Shown: positions 9,313 through 15,736 of the stretch, piece by piece
Layout of the letters: the number at the start of each line of letters is the position of its first letter
Position numbering within the stretch: the first letter of the stretch is position 1
Assembly: GCF_002943105.1 (NCBI RefSeq)
Contig: NZ_PTPZ01000001.1
Coordinates: forward strand, 186,001 to 250,000
DNA length: 64,000 bases
Reading direction: 5' to 3'
Origin: Cloacibacterium normanense
GTDB lineage: Bacteria; Bacteroidota; Bacteroidia; Flavobacteriales; Weeksellaceae
Program-made: the position numbers and the translations under genes
The notes under the pieces: generated by a model
Told to the model about the DNA's origin: nothing
Databases searched by the model: none
What the model saw: only the letters and a program-made list of their open reading frames with translations

Positions 9313-10005
9313 TTAATGATGAGCGTGAAACAAATGATTTACTAACGCTAGTCCAACTCCAGCAATCACTAAAAAAAGTTTTTGCCAATCCATTTTGTGA
9401 TTTTTATTGCTTTCGAAAATAATCACTGATGAGATATGTAAGAAAATTCCGCCAACTAATGCCAAGAAATAAGGTTGCCATTCTGGATTAAAATAATCGC
9501 CAAAAACCATTCCTAATGGTGATGCTAATGCAAATAAGGCAATGATAAACCAAGAAAAAATATTATTTTTTTCTCTCAATAAAAATGTTCCGAGAATAAA
9601 TGAAATTGGTAAATTATGGAACACAATTCCCAATAAATAAGGAGAAGTTACATCTGTAATATTGGCTAAAGGAATTCCTTCTAAAAACGCGTGCACAAAC
9701 ATTCCTGCCATCAAAGCAATAGGCAAAATGTTTTTTTCTTCGTGGTGATGATGAAAATGCCCATGTTCGAAACCTTTGGTAAGACTTTCTAAAATCATTT
9801 GCAATAAAACGCCACCAATAATCCAAATTCCAATATTATGGTCATCTGCTTCATAGACTTCTGGAAAAACTTCGCTTACGCAAACCGTAATCAAAAAACC
9901 AGCACTTAGAATCAGTAAATTTTTAGCAAATGATTGGCTCTTTCCGAAATATTTCCCCAGAAAAACACCAATGATAACGCTTAAGATCAATAGAATAATA
10001 ATCAT
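9313..10005 (-). CDS. ZIP-family divalent metal transporter
   Basis: 230 aa membrane protein with about 8 helices that imports Zn2+ or related cations into the cytoplasm. Diagnostic features: a His-rich loop between TM3 and TM4 (HGHFHHHH, residues 81-88), the TM4 metal motif HAFLEG (His105, Glu109) and the TM5 motif HNLPISF (His130, Asn131). The start MIIILLILS at 10005 is directly hydrophobic, as usual. The upstream gap (10006-10054) contains repeated ctttcagc words. No metal-responsive operator is visible. Confidence 0.9.
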   Translation of the reverse strand: MIIILLILSVIIGVFLGKYFGKSQSFAKNLLILSAGFLITVCVSEVFPEVYEADDHNIGIWIIGGVLLQMILESLTKGFEHGHFHHHHEEKNILPIALMAGMFVHAFLEGIPLANITDVTSPYLLGIVFHNLPISFILGTFLLREKNNIFSWFIIALFALASPLGMVFGDYFNPEWQPYFLALVGGIFLHISSVIIFESNKNHKMDWQKLFLVIAGVGLALVNHLFHAHH

Positions 10006-10054
10006 GTTCTTTGCTTTTTGGCTTTCAGCAAAATGCTTTCAGCTTTTATAAATT

Positions 10055-10810
10055 TTAATTTTTAACTCTGAACTGGAAAATACATCTCGGTGAAGTTTCT
10101 CTTTCAAAATCTTCTAACTGATAATTTCCCCAGATTTTTACCGCTTCAAAACCGAAACTTTCGGCGATTTTTTTTATTTCTTCTAAAGTATGAAGTTTTA
10201 CTTTTTCGAAATAATGAAAGGACTCTCCTTTATCTTCAAAGAAAATATCTTTGATGATATGTTTTTCTTCTATTCTTTTTTTGATGAGAAAATCTATTCC
10301 ATCTTTGGTTACAGTAGTTTCATCAACCAAAGTGTTTTTCACAAATTTTTCATTGAGAAAATCCAAAACGAAAATTCCATCGATCTGTAAAACATTTTTT
10401 ACCGAAGAAAATACTTTTCTGTCATCTTCATCATCATCAAAATACCCAAAACTGGTGAATAAATTGAAAACTGCATTTACTTTTTCAGAACTAACATTGG
10501 GATAAAGTTCATTTCTCATGTCGTGAACTTCAAATGTCAATTTTGGAGTTTCAGTCGATGAGGTTTCAAACTGTTTATTGTGTTCTATGCTTTCTTCGGA
10601 CAAATCTACTCCTAAAACTTCATAGCCTAATTGTTGCAAAAAAACAGAATGTCTGCCTTTGCCACAAGCTAAATCAATGATTTTGGAATCTTTAGAAAGT
10701 TGTAAATCTTGGGTAAGATTTCTAATGAAATTTTCTGCTTCTACAAAATCTCTGTCTTTGTAGAGAATATGATAATAAGGCGTGTTAAACCATTCTTTGA
10801 ACCAACTCAT
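10055..10810 (-). CDS. Class I SAM-dependent methyltransferase, substrate unknown
   Basis: 251 aa cytoplasmic enzyme with a Rossmann methyltransferase core: motif I DLACGKGRHSVFL (about residues 45-57), motif II GVDLSEESIEHN and a motif IV region (AVFNLFTSFGYF). It resembles the broad Methyltransf_25/small-molecule group; the target cannot be deduced. Gene order (ZIP downstream, adenine deaminase upstream) gives no functional clue. Confidence 0.85.
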   Translation of the reverse strand: MSWFKEWFNTPYYHILYKDRDFVEAENFIRNLTQDLQLSKDSKIIDLACGKGRHSVFLQQLGYEVLGVDLSEESIEHNKQFETSSTETPKLTFEVHDMRNELYPNVSSEKVNAVFNLFTSFGYFDDDEDDRKVFSSVKNVLQIDGIFVLDFLNEKFVKNTLVDETTVTKDGIDFLIKKRIEEKHIIKDIFFEDKGESFHYFEKVKLHTLEEIKKIAESFGFEAVKIWGNYQLEDFERETSPRCIFQFRVKN

Positions 10811-10845
10811 ATTGCAAATTTATCAAAAACTTTATCATTTACTAG

Positions 10846-10875
10846 AAAAAAAATCCAACGAAAGACTTCGCTGGA
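10846..10875 (-). terminator. Terminator after the adenine deaminase gene
   Basis: tccaacgaa (10854-10862) pairs with ttcgctgga (10867-10875), with one G-U pair in the RNA, followed on the minus strand by eight T. Confidence 0.8.
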
Positions 10876-10907
10876 ATTTTTATATCAGATTTTATGAAAT
10901 ATTTTTC

Positions 10908-11906
10908 TTAATTCTCATGAACCAATTGCAAGTATTTCTTTTTAGTTTCTTCGTCTAAGAATGAATACTCAAATGAATTGCTGACCAATGTTTTTACATC
11001 TTCTAATGATAAATCTAGGGCTTCAATAATTTCAGTGTAATTTTTAGTTATATAACCTCCAAAATAAGCCGGATCATCAGAATTTACCGTAGCTTTTATT
11101 CCTAAATCAATTATTTTTTTTATCGGATGCTGTTTCAGATCATCTACCACTCGAAGAGCAGTGTTAGAAAGCGGACAAACCGTTAAAGCCATTTTGTTTT
11201 CCACTAAATAATTCACCAATTTTTCATCCGTTAAACTATTATTTCCGTGGTCTATTCTGTCGATTTTTAATAAATCTAGCGCTTCCCAAACATATTCTGC
11301 TGGTCCTTCTTCACCAGCATGAGCTACAATTTTATAACCTTCTTTCACTGAAGCCGCAAAAACTTTTTGAAATTTAGAAGGTGGATTTCCTTTCTCCGAA
11401 GAATCTAATCCTACCGCTTTAATCAAATGTTTATAAGGCAATGATTGCTCTAAAGTTTCGAAAGCGTCTTCTTCTGATAAATGTCTTAAATAGCTCATAA
11501 TCAAATAAGAAGTAATCCCGAAATTTTTCTCTGCATCATCTTGAGCTCTCTTAATTCCAGAAATTACGGTTTCAAAAGAAACACCTCTTTTCGTGTGTGT
11601 TTGAGGGTCAAACATAATTTCGGTGTGTACTACGTTTTCTTCTGCACAATGCTTGAAATAAGCCATTGTCAAATCATAGAAATCTTGTTCGTAGAGCAAA
11701 ACACTTGCTCCTGCGTAATAAATATCTAGAAAATCTTGAAGACAGTTAAATTGATAGGCTTTTTTCACTTCTTCCACACTGTTATAGGGAATTTTAACCT
11801 GGTTTCTTTGAGCGATTTCAAACATCAATTCTGGTTCGAAACTTCCTTCGATATGCAAGTGTAATTCTGCTTTTGGAACTTTTTTGATATAAGAGATAAT
11901 ATCCAT
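10908..11906 (-). CDS. Adenine deaminase (Aah1/Pa0148-type), adenosine deaminase superfamily
   Basis: 332 aa TIM-barrel zinc hydrolase. Metal and catalytic motifs: HLH at residues 16-18, HAGEEG, DHGNNS and NSDDPAYFGGY. The last motif, together with GLDSSEKGNPPSKF and FDPQTHTKRG, is the pattern I recall for the fungal Aah1 and Pseudomonas Pa0148 subgroup shown to deaminate adenine; classical adenosine deaminases have a different sequence after the second Asp (NTDDPAV in E. coli). Likely reaction: adenine to hypoxanthine in purine salvage. Automatic annotation often says adenosine deaminase. Single gene with its own terminator. Confidence 0.85.
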   Translation of the reverse strand: MDIISYIKKVPKAELHLHIEGSFEPELMFEIAQRNQVKIPYNSVEEVKKAYQFNCLQDFLDIYYAGASVLLYEQDFYDLTMAYFKHCAEENVVHTEIMFDPQTHTKRGVSFETVISGIKRAQDDAEKNFGITSYLIMSYLRHLSEEDAFETLEQSLPYKHLIKAVGLDSSEKGNPPSKFQKVFAASVKEGYKIVAHAGEEGPAEYVWEALDLLKIDRIDHGNNSLTDEKLVNYLVENKMALTVCPLSNTALRVVDDLKQHPIKKIIDLGIKATVNSDDPAYFGGYITKNYTEIIEALDLSLEDVKTLVSNSFEYSFLDEETKKKYLQLVHEN

Positions 11907-11974
11907 ACTTTAATTTTTAAAAAGGGAATCAAAGGTAGGGATAAAAATTTTAGAATCCGAAGAAGTGTCAAAAA

Positions 11975-12979
11975 TCATTTTTGATGAAAATGTTTCGGGA
12001 ATGCATCTTCTGGTTTCATTTTCAATACATTGAGCTTAACCCAAGATTCTAAAAATCCGTAACCGTAAGAAAACATCTGAATGTAAGTGGTAATAATCGC
12101 TTGTGCAGCAATAGCAATGTTTTTAGTCAAATACAAAGCATGTAGAAAAATGACCAAAGTATAAAAACCGTAACATGCCAAAACAAAACCTTTTTGTAAA
12201 AGGAAATATTCTAAAATTCCAGCAACATAACCCAATAAAAACAAAGTAGGAAACCAAAAAGTAGGTTTCACATAATCAGGATGTCTCTGGTTCAGAATAG
12301 GTCTCGCACAACCAAATTGATACACTTGTTTAGAGAATTTTCCTAAATCTGTTCTGCGTTTGTGATACACGCCAATGTCATCAAAAAAAGCAGTTTGGTA
12401 ACCGTTTTCCCAAATCGTCATCGATAAATCCGGATCTTCGCCGATTCGCATTTCAGAGAAACCTCCAATTTTTAGGAAAATTTCTTTATTTACACCCATA
12501 TTAAAGCTTCTTGGCTGAAATCTAGTCACTGCTTTTTTACTTCCTCTAATTCCACCAGTAGTGAAAACCGAAGTCAAAGAGTAGGAGATGGCTTTTTGTA
12601 AAAGATTGAAACCTTTGTGCGCTTTATCAGCGCCACCAAAAGCTGCACAATCTGTTTTTTCTAGATTTTTTTTGATATTTTCTATGTAATCTTTTTCTAC
12701 AATGACGTCAGAATCTACGAAAACCAACCAATCATTTTTGGCACGATTTGCTCCGTAATTTCTCGATAAACCAGGTCCAGAATTCGCTTTTTTGAAATAT
12801 TGAATGTTCAACATTTCCTTAAAAGTTTCCACAGTAGGCAATAAATCTACGAACGAACCATCATCTACGATGATGACTTCAAAATCTTTATCGGTTTGAG
12901 CAATAAGAGAGTTCAAAAGCTCGAATAATTCGTCTTTTCTATTGAAAATTGCGACTACAATGGAAATGGTTTTTTGCAT
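11975..12979 (-). CDS. Family 2 glycosyltransferase with C-terminal membrane segments
   Basis: 334 aa. GT-A fold: N-terminal nucleotide-binding start (ISIVVAIFNRKDELFELLNSL), DDGS at about residue 40, and the DxD-type metal motif VDSDVIVE near residue 95. The C-terminal third has two or three hydrophobic helices (FPTLFLLGYVAGILEYFLLQ), so it is probably attached to the inner membrane. Acceptor sugar unknown; a role in cell-envelope glycans is inference. A TATTTTTG promoter box lies 4 bases before the ATG, predicting a leaderless message; divergent from folP. Confidence 0.88.
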   Translation of the reverse strand: MQKTISIVVAIFNRKDELFELLNSLIAQTDKDFEVIIVDDGSFVDLLPTVETFKEMLNIQYFKKANSGPGLSRNYGANRAKNDWLVFVDSDVIVEKDYIENIKKNLEKTDCAAFGGADKAHKGFNLLQKAISYSLTSVFTTGGIRGSKKAVTRFQPRSFNMGVNKEIFLKIGGFSEMRIGEDPDLSMTIWENGYQTAFFDDIGVYHKRRTDLGKFSKQVYQFGCARPILNQRHPDYVKPTFWFPTLFLLGYVAGILEYFLLQKGFVLACYGFYTLVIFLHALYLTKNIAIAAQAIITTYIQMFSYGYGFLESWVKLNVLKMKPEDAFPKHFHQK

Positions 12980-12983
12980 TCAA

Positions 12984-12991
12984 CAAAAATA
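12984..12991 (-). promoter_or_regulatory. -7 box of the glycosyltransferase gene, almost touching its ATG
   Basis: TATTTTTG (minus strand) matches TAnnTTTG. Only TTGA separates it from the ATG at 12979, so transcription should begin at or next to the start codon. Confidence 0.55.
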
Positions 12992-13035
12992 GTGGTTTCA
13001 AACGTATTTGAATAAATTTAGACCAAGAAATTCTA

Positions 13036-13043
13036 TAAATTTG
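13036..13043 (+). promoter_or_regulatory. -7 box of folP, almost touching its ATG
   Basis: TAAATTTG matches TAnnTTTG and is followed by CAAA and the ATG at 13048, predicting a leaderless or near-leaderless mRNA, like the divergent neighbour. Confidence 0.55.
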
Positions 13044-13047
13044 CAAA

Positions 13048-13896
13048 ATGAACATTCCTGCATCAAGCATTCAACATACTAACTTTTCTATCAATTGCAG
13101 TGGTAGATTAGTAGATTTAAACACTCCCAAAATTATGGGAATTCTTAATCTTACTCCAGATTCTTTTTCGGATGGTGGAAAGTTTAACAATGAAAAATCA
13201 GCACTTCTTCAGGTAGATAAAATGCTTAAAGATGGAGCAGATTTTATTGATATTGGAGCGCAATCTACTCGTCCGAATGCGGAATTTCTCTCTGCAGAAG
13301 AAGAAATAAGAAGAATAGGCAATATGATTTCTTTAATCAAAAAAGAATTTCCAGAGGCTTTGATTTCTATTGATACTTTTTATGCAGAAGTGGTAAAATT
13401 TGGTTATAATGAAGGAATGGATGTGGTGAATGATATTTCTGGAGGTGATTTTGATGAAAATTTATTGCCAACAGTTGCCGAAACCAAACTTCCCTATATT
13501 TTGATGCACAGCAATACTTCTTATGCTACCATGCACGAAAAAATTCGCTACGAGGATATTACCATGAGTGTGAATTATTATTTTTCGGAAAAAATCAATG
13601 AATTGCAAAAATTGGGAATTCATGATATTATTTTAGACCCAGGTTTTGGTTTTGGAAAAACGGTGGAAGATCAGTATAAAATGATTGAAGAAGTAGAGCA
13701 TTTAGGTTTCGGAAGGTTTCCACTTTTGATAGGAATTTCCAGAAAATCTTTCATTTATAAACCTCTGAATAAAAAACCGCTTGAGATTGGTGAAGAAACC
13801 CAAATACTACACCGAAAAGTTCTAGAAAAAGGTGCAAAAATTTTGAGAGTTCATGATGTAGCTGAAACAAGAAAAACAATTGAGGAATCCTTCTAA
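13048..13896 (+). CDS. folP: Dihydropteroate synthase
   Basis: Condenses p-aminobenzoate with 6-hydroxymethyl-7,8-dihydropterin diphosphate to 7,8-dihydropteroate in folate synthesis; target of sulfonamides. 282 aa TIM barrel. Family signatures are intact: MGILNLTPDSFSDGG (residues 30-44), DIGAQSTRPNAE (about 73-84), NDISGG, DPGFGFGKT and the C-terminal RVHDVAETR. The 25-residue extension before the barrel is also seen in relatives, so the ATG at 13048 is accepted. Ends 3 bases from a convergent small gene with no terminator between. Confidence 0.96.
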   Translation: MNIPASSIQHTNFSINCSGRLVDLNTPKIMGILNLTPDSFSDGGKFNNEKSALLQVDKMLKDGADFIDIGAQSTRPNAEFLSAEEEIRRIGNMISLIKKEFPEALISIDTFYAEVVKFGYNEGMDVVNDISGGDFDENLLPTVAETKLPYILMHSNTSYATMHEKIRYEDITMSVNYYFSEKINELQKLGIHDIILDPGFGFGKTVEDQYKMIEEVEHLGFGRFPLLIGISRKSFIYKPLNKKPLEIGEETQILHRKVLEKGAKILRVHDVAETRKTIEESF

Positions 13897-13898
13897 TT

Positions 13899-14135
13899 TT
13901 AATTCAAATTAGAGATTTTATCTGCGTATTCTTTGGCAAAGGTTTTTCGGTCTTCTTCTAATTTTTCTAAATTTGGGGGAAGAATGTAATTGAAAAGTAT
14001 TTTTTCTTCTTCGTCTAGGAAGATGATTTCTTTTTCTTCTCCGTCTATCATTTGGGAGAAAATTTCCCACATAGAAGTGTCTTTCAGTTTTATAAATTCA
14101 AAAAAATCTTTGGCTTTTATTTGGATAACTTTCAT
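13899..14135 (-). CDS. Small protein of unknown function
   Basis: 78 aa, acidic, apparently soluble, no signal peptide: MKVIQIKAKDFFEFIKLKD opens it, with an EEKEIIFLDEEEK stretch in the middle. I chose the ATG at 14135; a longer frame up to 14342 runs through a structured repeat element and its translation looks non-coding. I recognise no family. Convergent with folP; clpP upstream is separated by that element and a terminator, so this gene probably has its own promoter. Confidence 0.6.
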   Translation of the reverse strand: MKVIQIKAKDFFEFIKLKDTSMWEIFSQMIDGEEKEIIFLDEEEKILFNYILPPNLEKLEEDRKTFAKEYADKISNLN

Positions 14136-14174
14136 TTTGGGTAAAATCTTAAATTTTTGGTAAAAATAGTGAAT

Positions 14175-14315
14175 TTGTAACGAAGTCTTGCAATAAGGAT
14201 GGAAGTGTAAATCCCGCAGTCTCGTCTGAAAGACGAGACGAGGAATTGCAACGGACAGCCTGGTTTTGCAAATTTTTGAAATGGATTTTGCGATGGGAAA
14301 TTTGCAAAAATTGCC
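14175..14315 (+). repeat. Structured intergenic element (dispersed repeat or RNA)
   Basis: On the plus strand, gtctcgtct-gaa-agacgagac (about 14219-14239) is a perfect 9-bp hairpin lying between the words aaggatggaagtg and caacggacagcctgg. A second dyad follows: ttttgcaaattt (14264-14275) with aaatttgcaaaa (14298-14309). The GATGGAAG...CGGACAGCC framing is, from memory, common in flavobacterial intergenic regions. No protein-coding signal. It may be a repetitive extragenic element or a structured RNA; I cannot name it. Confidence 0.55.
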
Positions 14316-14345
14316 ATAAAAAAAGAACGCACTAAAAAGCACGTT
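14316..14345 (-). terminator. Terminator after clpP
   Basis: Minus-strand RNA AGAACGUGC/GUGCGUUCU forms a 9-bp stem (two G-U pairs) with a short loop, then a run of seven U. Confidence 0.8.
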
Positions 14346-14374
14346 CTCTATATTTTAAAAAATTTCGGAAAATT

Positions 14375-15049
14375 TTATTTTTTCTCTAAAACTTCGTCTA
14401 CCATTCCGTATTCTTTGGCTTCGTAAGAAGTCATCCAATAATCACGGTCTGATGCTTTTTCTACCCATTCGTAAGACTGACCAGAATGTGCAGAAATAAT
14501 GTCATACAACTCTTTTTTAAGTTTTAGCATCTCTCTTAGGTTGATTTCCATATCACTTGCCACACCTTGAGCACCACCACTTGGTTGGTGAATCATCACT
14601 CTAGAATGTTTAAGCGCAGAACGTTTTCCTTTTTCACCAGCAACTAATAAAACAGCGCCCATACTTGCAGCCATACCTGTACAAATAGTAGCTACATCTG
14701 GTTTGATGATTTGCATGGTGTCATAAATTCCTAATCCCGCGTAAACGCTACCACCAGGAGAATTGATGTAAATCTGAATGTCTTTAGAAGGGTCTGAACT
14801 TTCTAAAAATAATAACTGAGCGGTTACAATATTGGCAACTTGGTCATCAATCCCTGTTCCTAAGAAGATGATTCTATCCATCATGAGACGTGAAAAAACG
14901 TCCATTTGTGCTACGTTCATTCTACGTTCTTCCATAATGTAAGGAGTAAGATTGGTTGGGTTAAAAATTCCCATGTATTGGTCAGTTGCTAATCCGCTAT
15001 TTCCTAAATGTTTTACAGAGAAATCTCTGAATTCTTTTTTTATGTCCAT
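14375..15049 (-). CDS. clpP: ATP-dependent Clp protease proteolytic subunit
   Basis: Tetradecameric serine protease core that degrades proteins fed by ClpX or ClpA/C. 224 aa with the full catalytic triad: Ser in GMAASMGA (about residue 124), His in VMIHQPSGG (about 150) and Asp in SDRDYWMTS. The N-terminal extension of about 25 residues may be processed. clpX is not next to it in this window, unlike many bacteria; instead a HepT/MntA pair ends 8 bases before its ATG, so clpP could be transcribed from promoters upstream of that pair or of dnaG. Confidence 0.96.
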   Translation of the reverse strand: MDIKKEFRDFSVKHLGNSGLATDQYMGIFNPTNLTPYIMEERRMNVAQMDVFSRLMMDRIIFLGTGIDDQVANIVTAQLLFLESSDPSKDIQIYINSPGGSVYAGLGIYDTMQIIKPDVATICTGMAASMGAVLLVAGEKGKRSALKHSRVMIHQPSGGAQGVASDMEINLREMLKLKKELYDIISAHSGQSYEWVEKASDRDYWMTSYEAKEYGMVDEVLEKK

Positions 15050-15056
15050 AAATTTG

Positions 15057-15395
15057 TTATTCGTTTAAATATTGTCTAACTTCTTTTTCTAAAACAGGTA
15101 AATACTGTGTAATAATAGACCAAATTAATTCATCTGAGACTTGATCATATCCATGAATTATTCTATTTCTTACACTTATAATTTTTCTTTTATCAGTAAT
15201 TTCTAAATTTTCATCTTTTTTAGAAATTCTATTTACTGCTTCTCCTATTATTTCTAAATTTCTTTCTACCGCACGTTTGGTTTTAACGTCTGAAGAATAA
15301 TCTTGAAAATTGGTTTCTTCAAAATCTACAAAACTCTCAATTTCTAAAATTGAATTTAGAATATCAAAGAGCCAAACTTTTATTTCCTTATCCAT
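15057..15395 (-). CDS. HepT-like HEPN ribonuclease toxin (DUF86)
   Basis: 112 aa all-helical HEPN protein. The catalytic RNase motif RX4HXY is intact: Arg76, His81 and Tyr83 in RNRIIHGY. In studied HepT/MntA modules the toxin cleaves RNA, and the antitoxin silences it by adding AMP to the Tyr of this motif; that Tyr is present here. The gene overlaps the upstream nucleotidyltransferase gene by 8 bases, the standard order (antitoxin first), and ends 8 bases before clpP. Function is inferred from family and motif. Confidence 0.88.
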   Translation of the reverse strand: MDKEIKVWLFDILNSILEIESFVDFEETNFQDYSSDVKTKRAVERNLEIIGEAVNRISKKDENLEITDKRKIISVRNRIIHGYDQVSDELIWSIITQYLPVLEKEVRQYLNE

Positions 15396-15687
15396 ATATT
15401 AACTGCTTTTGATGATTAACTACTTCAAGAAAATATGGGTTTTTAATGGATTTTTCTTCCAATAGATCTATTTCTCTTTTCAATATTTCTTCTAATGAAA
15501 ATTTTAAATCAAAATAATTGTCTGCATATTTTGATAAATCTAATTGATGGAATTTTACGATAAAATCTATATCACTATTGTCATTAAATTTTTCTGTAAG
15601 AATAGAACCAAATACATATAATTTTTCAACATTGTATTTTTTACAAAGTTGAGCGATTGCATTTTGATGTATTTGTATTTTCTTCAT
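15388..15687 (-). CDS. MntA-like minimal nucleotidyltransferase antitoxin
   Basis: 99 aa. Minimal nucleotidyltransferase with the GSX10DXD signature (Gly27-Ser28 ... Asp39-Ile40-Asp41) and a third acidic residue at Asp74 (EIDLL), so the active site looks complete. In known pairs this protein AMPylates the HEPN partner to neutralise it. First gene of the pair, 50 bases after the dnaG stop region (dnaG lies upstream at higher coordinates), overlapping the toxin gene. ATG at 15687 chosen (MKKIQIHQNAIAQL). Confidence 0.88.
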   Translation of the reverse strand: MKKIQIHQNAIAQLCKKYNVEKLYVFGSILTEKFNDNSDIDFIVKFHQLDLSKYADNYFDLKFSLEEILKREIDLLEEKSIKNPYFLEVVNHQKQLIYG

Positions 15688-15736
15688 ACTTCTTTTTATT
15701 CAAAGTCTGTTCCTTTTTACAAATTTAGCCAAAGTG

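Noticed and set aside
14136-14342. N-terminal extension of the 78-aa protein
   Set aside because: It runs through the hairpin element, its residues look non-coding, and a normal ATG exists at 14135.
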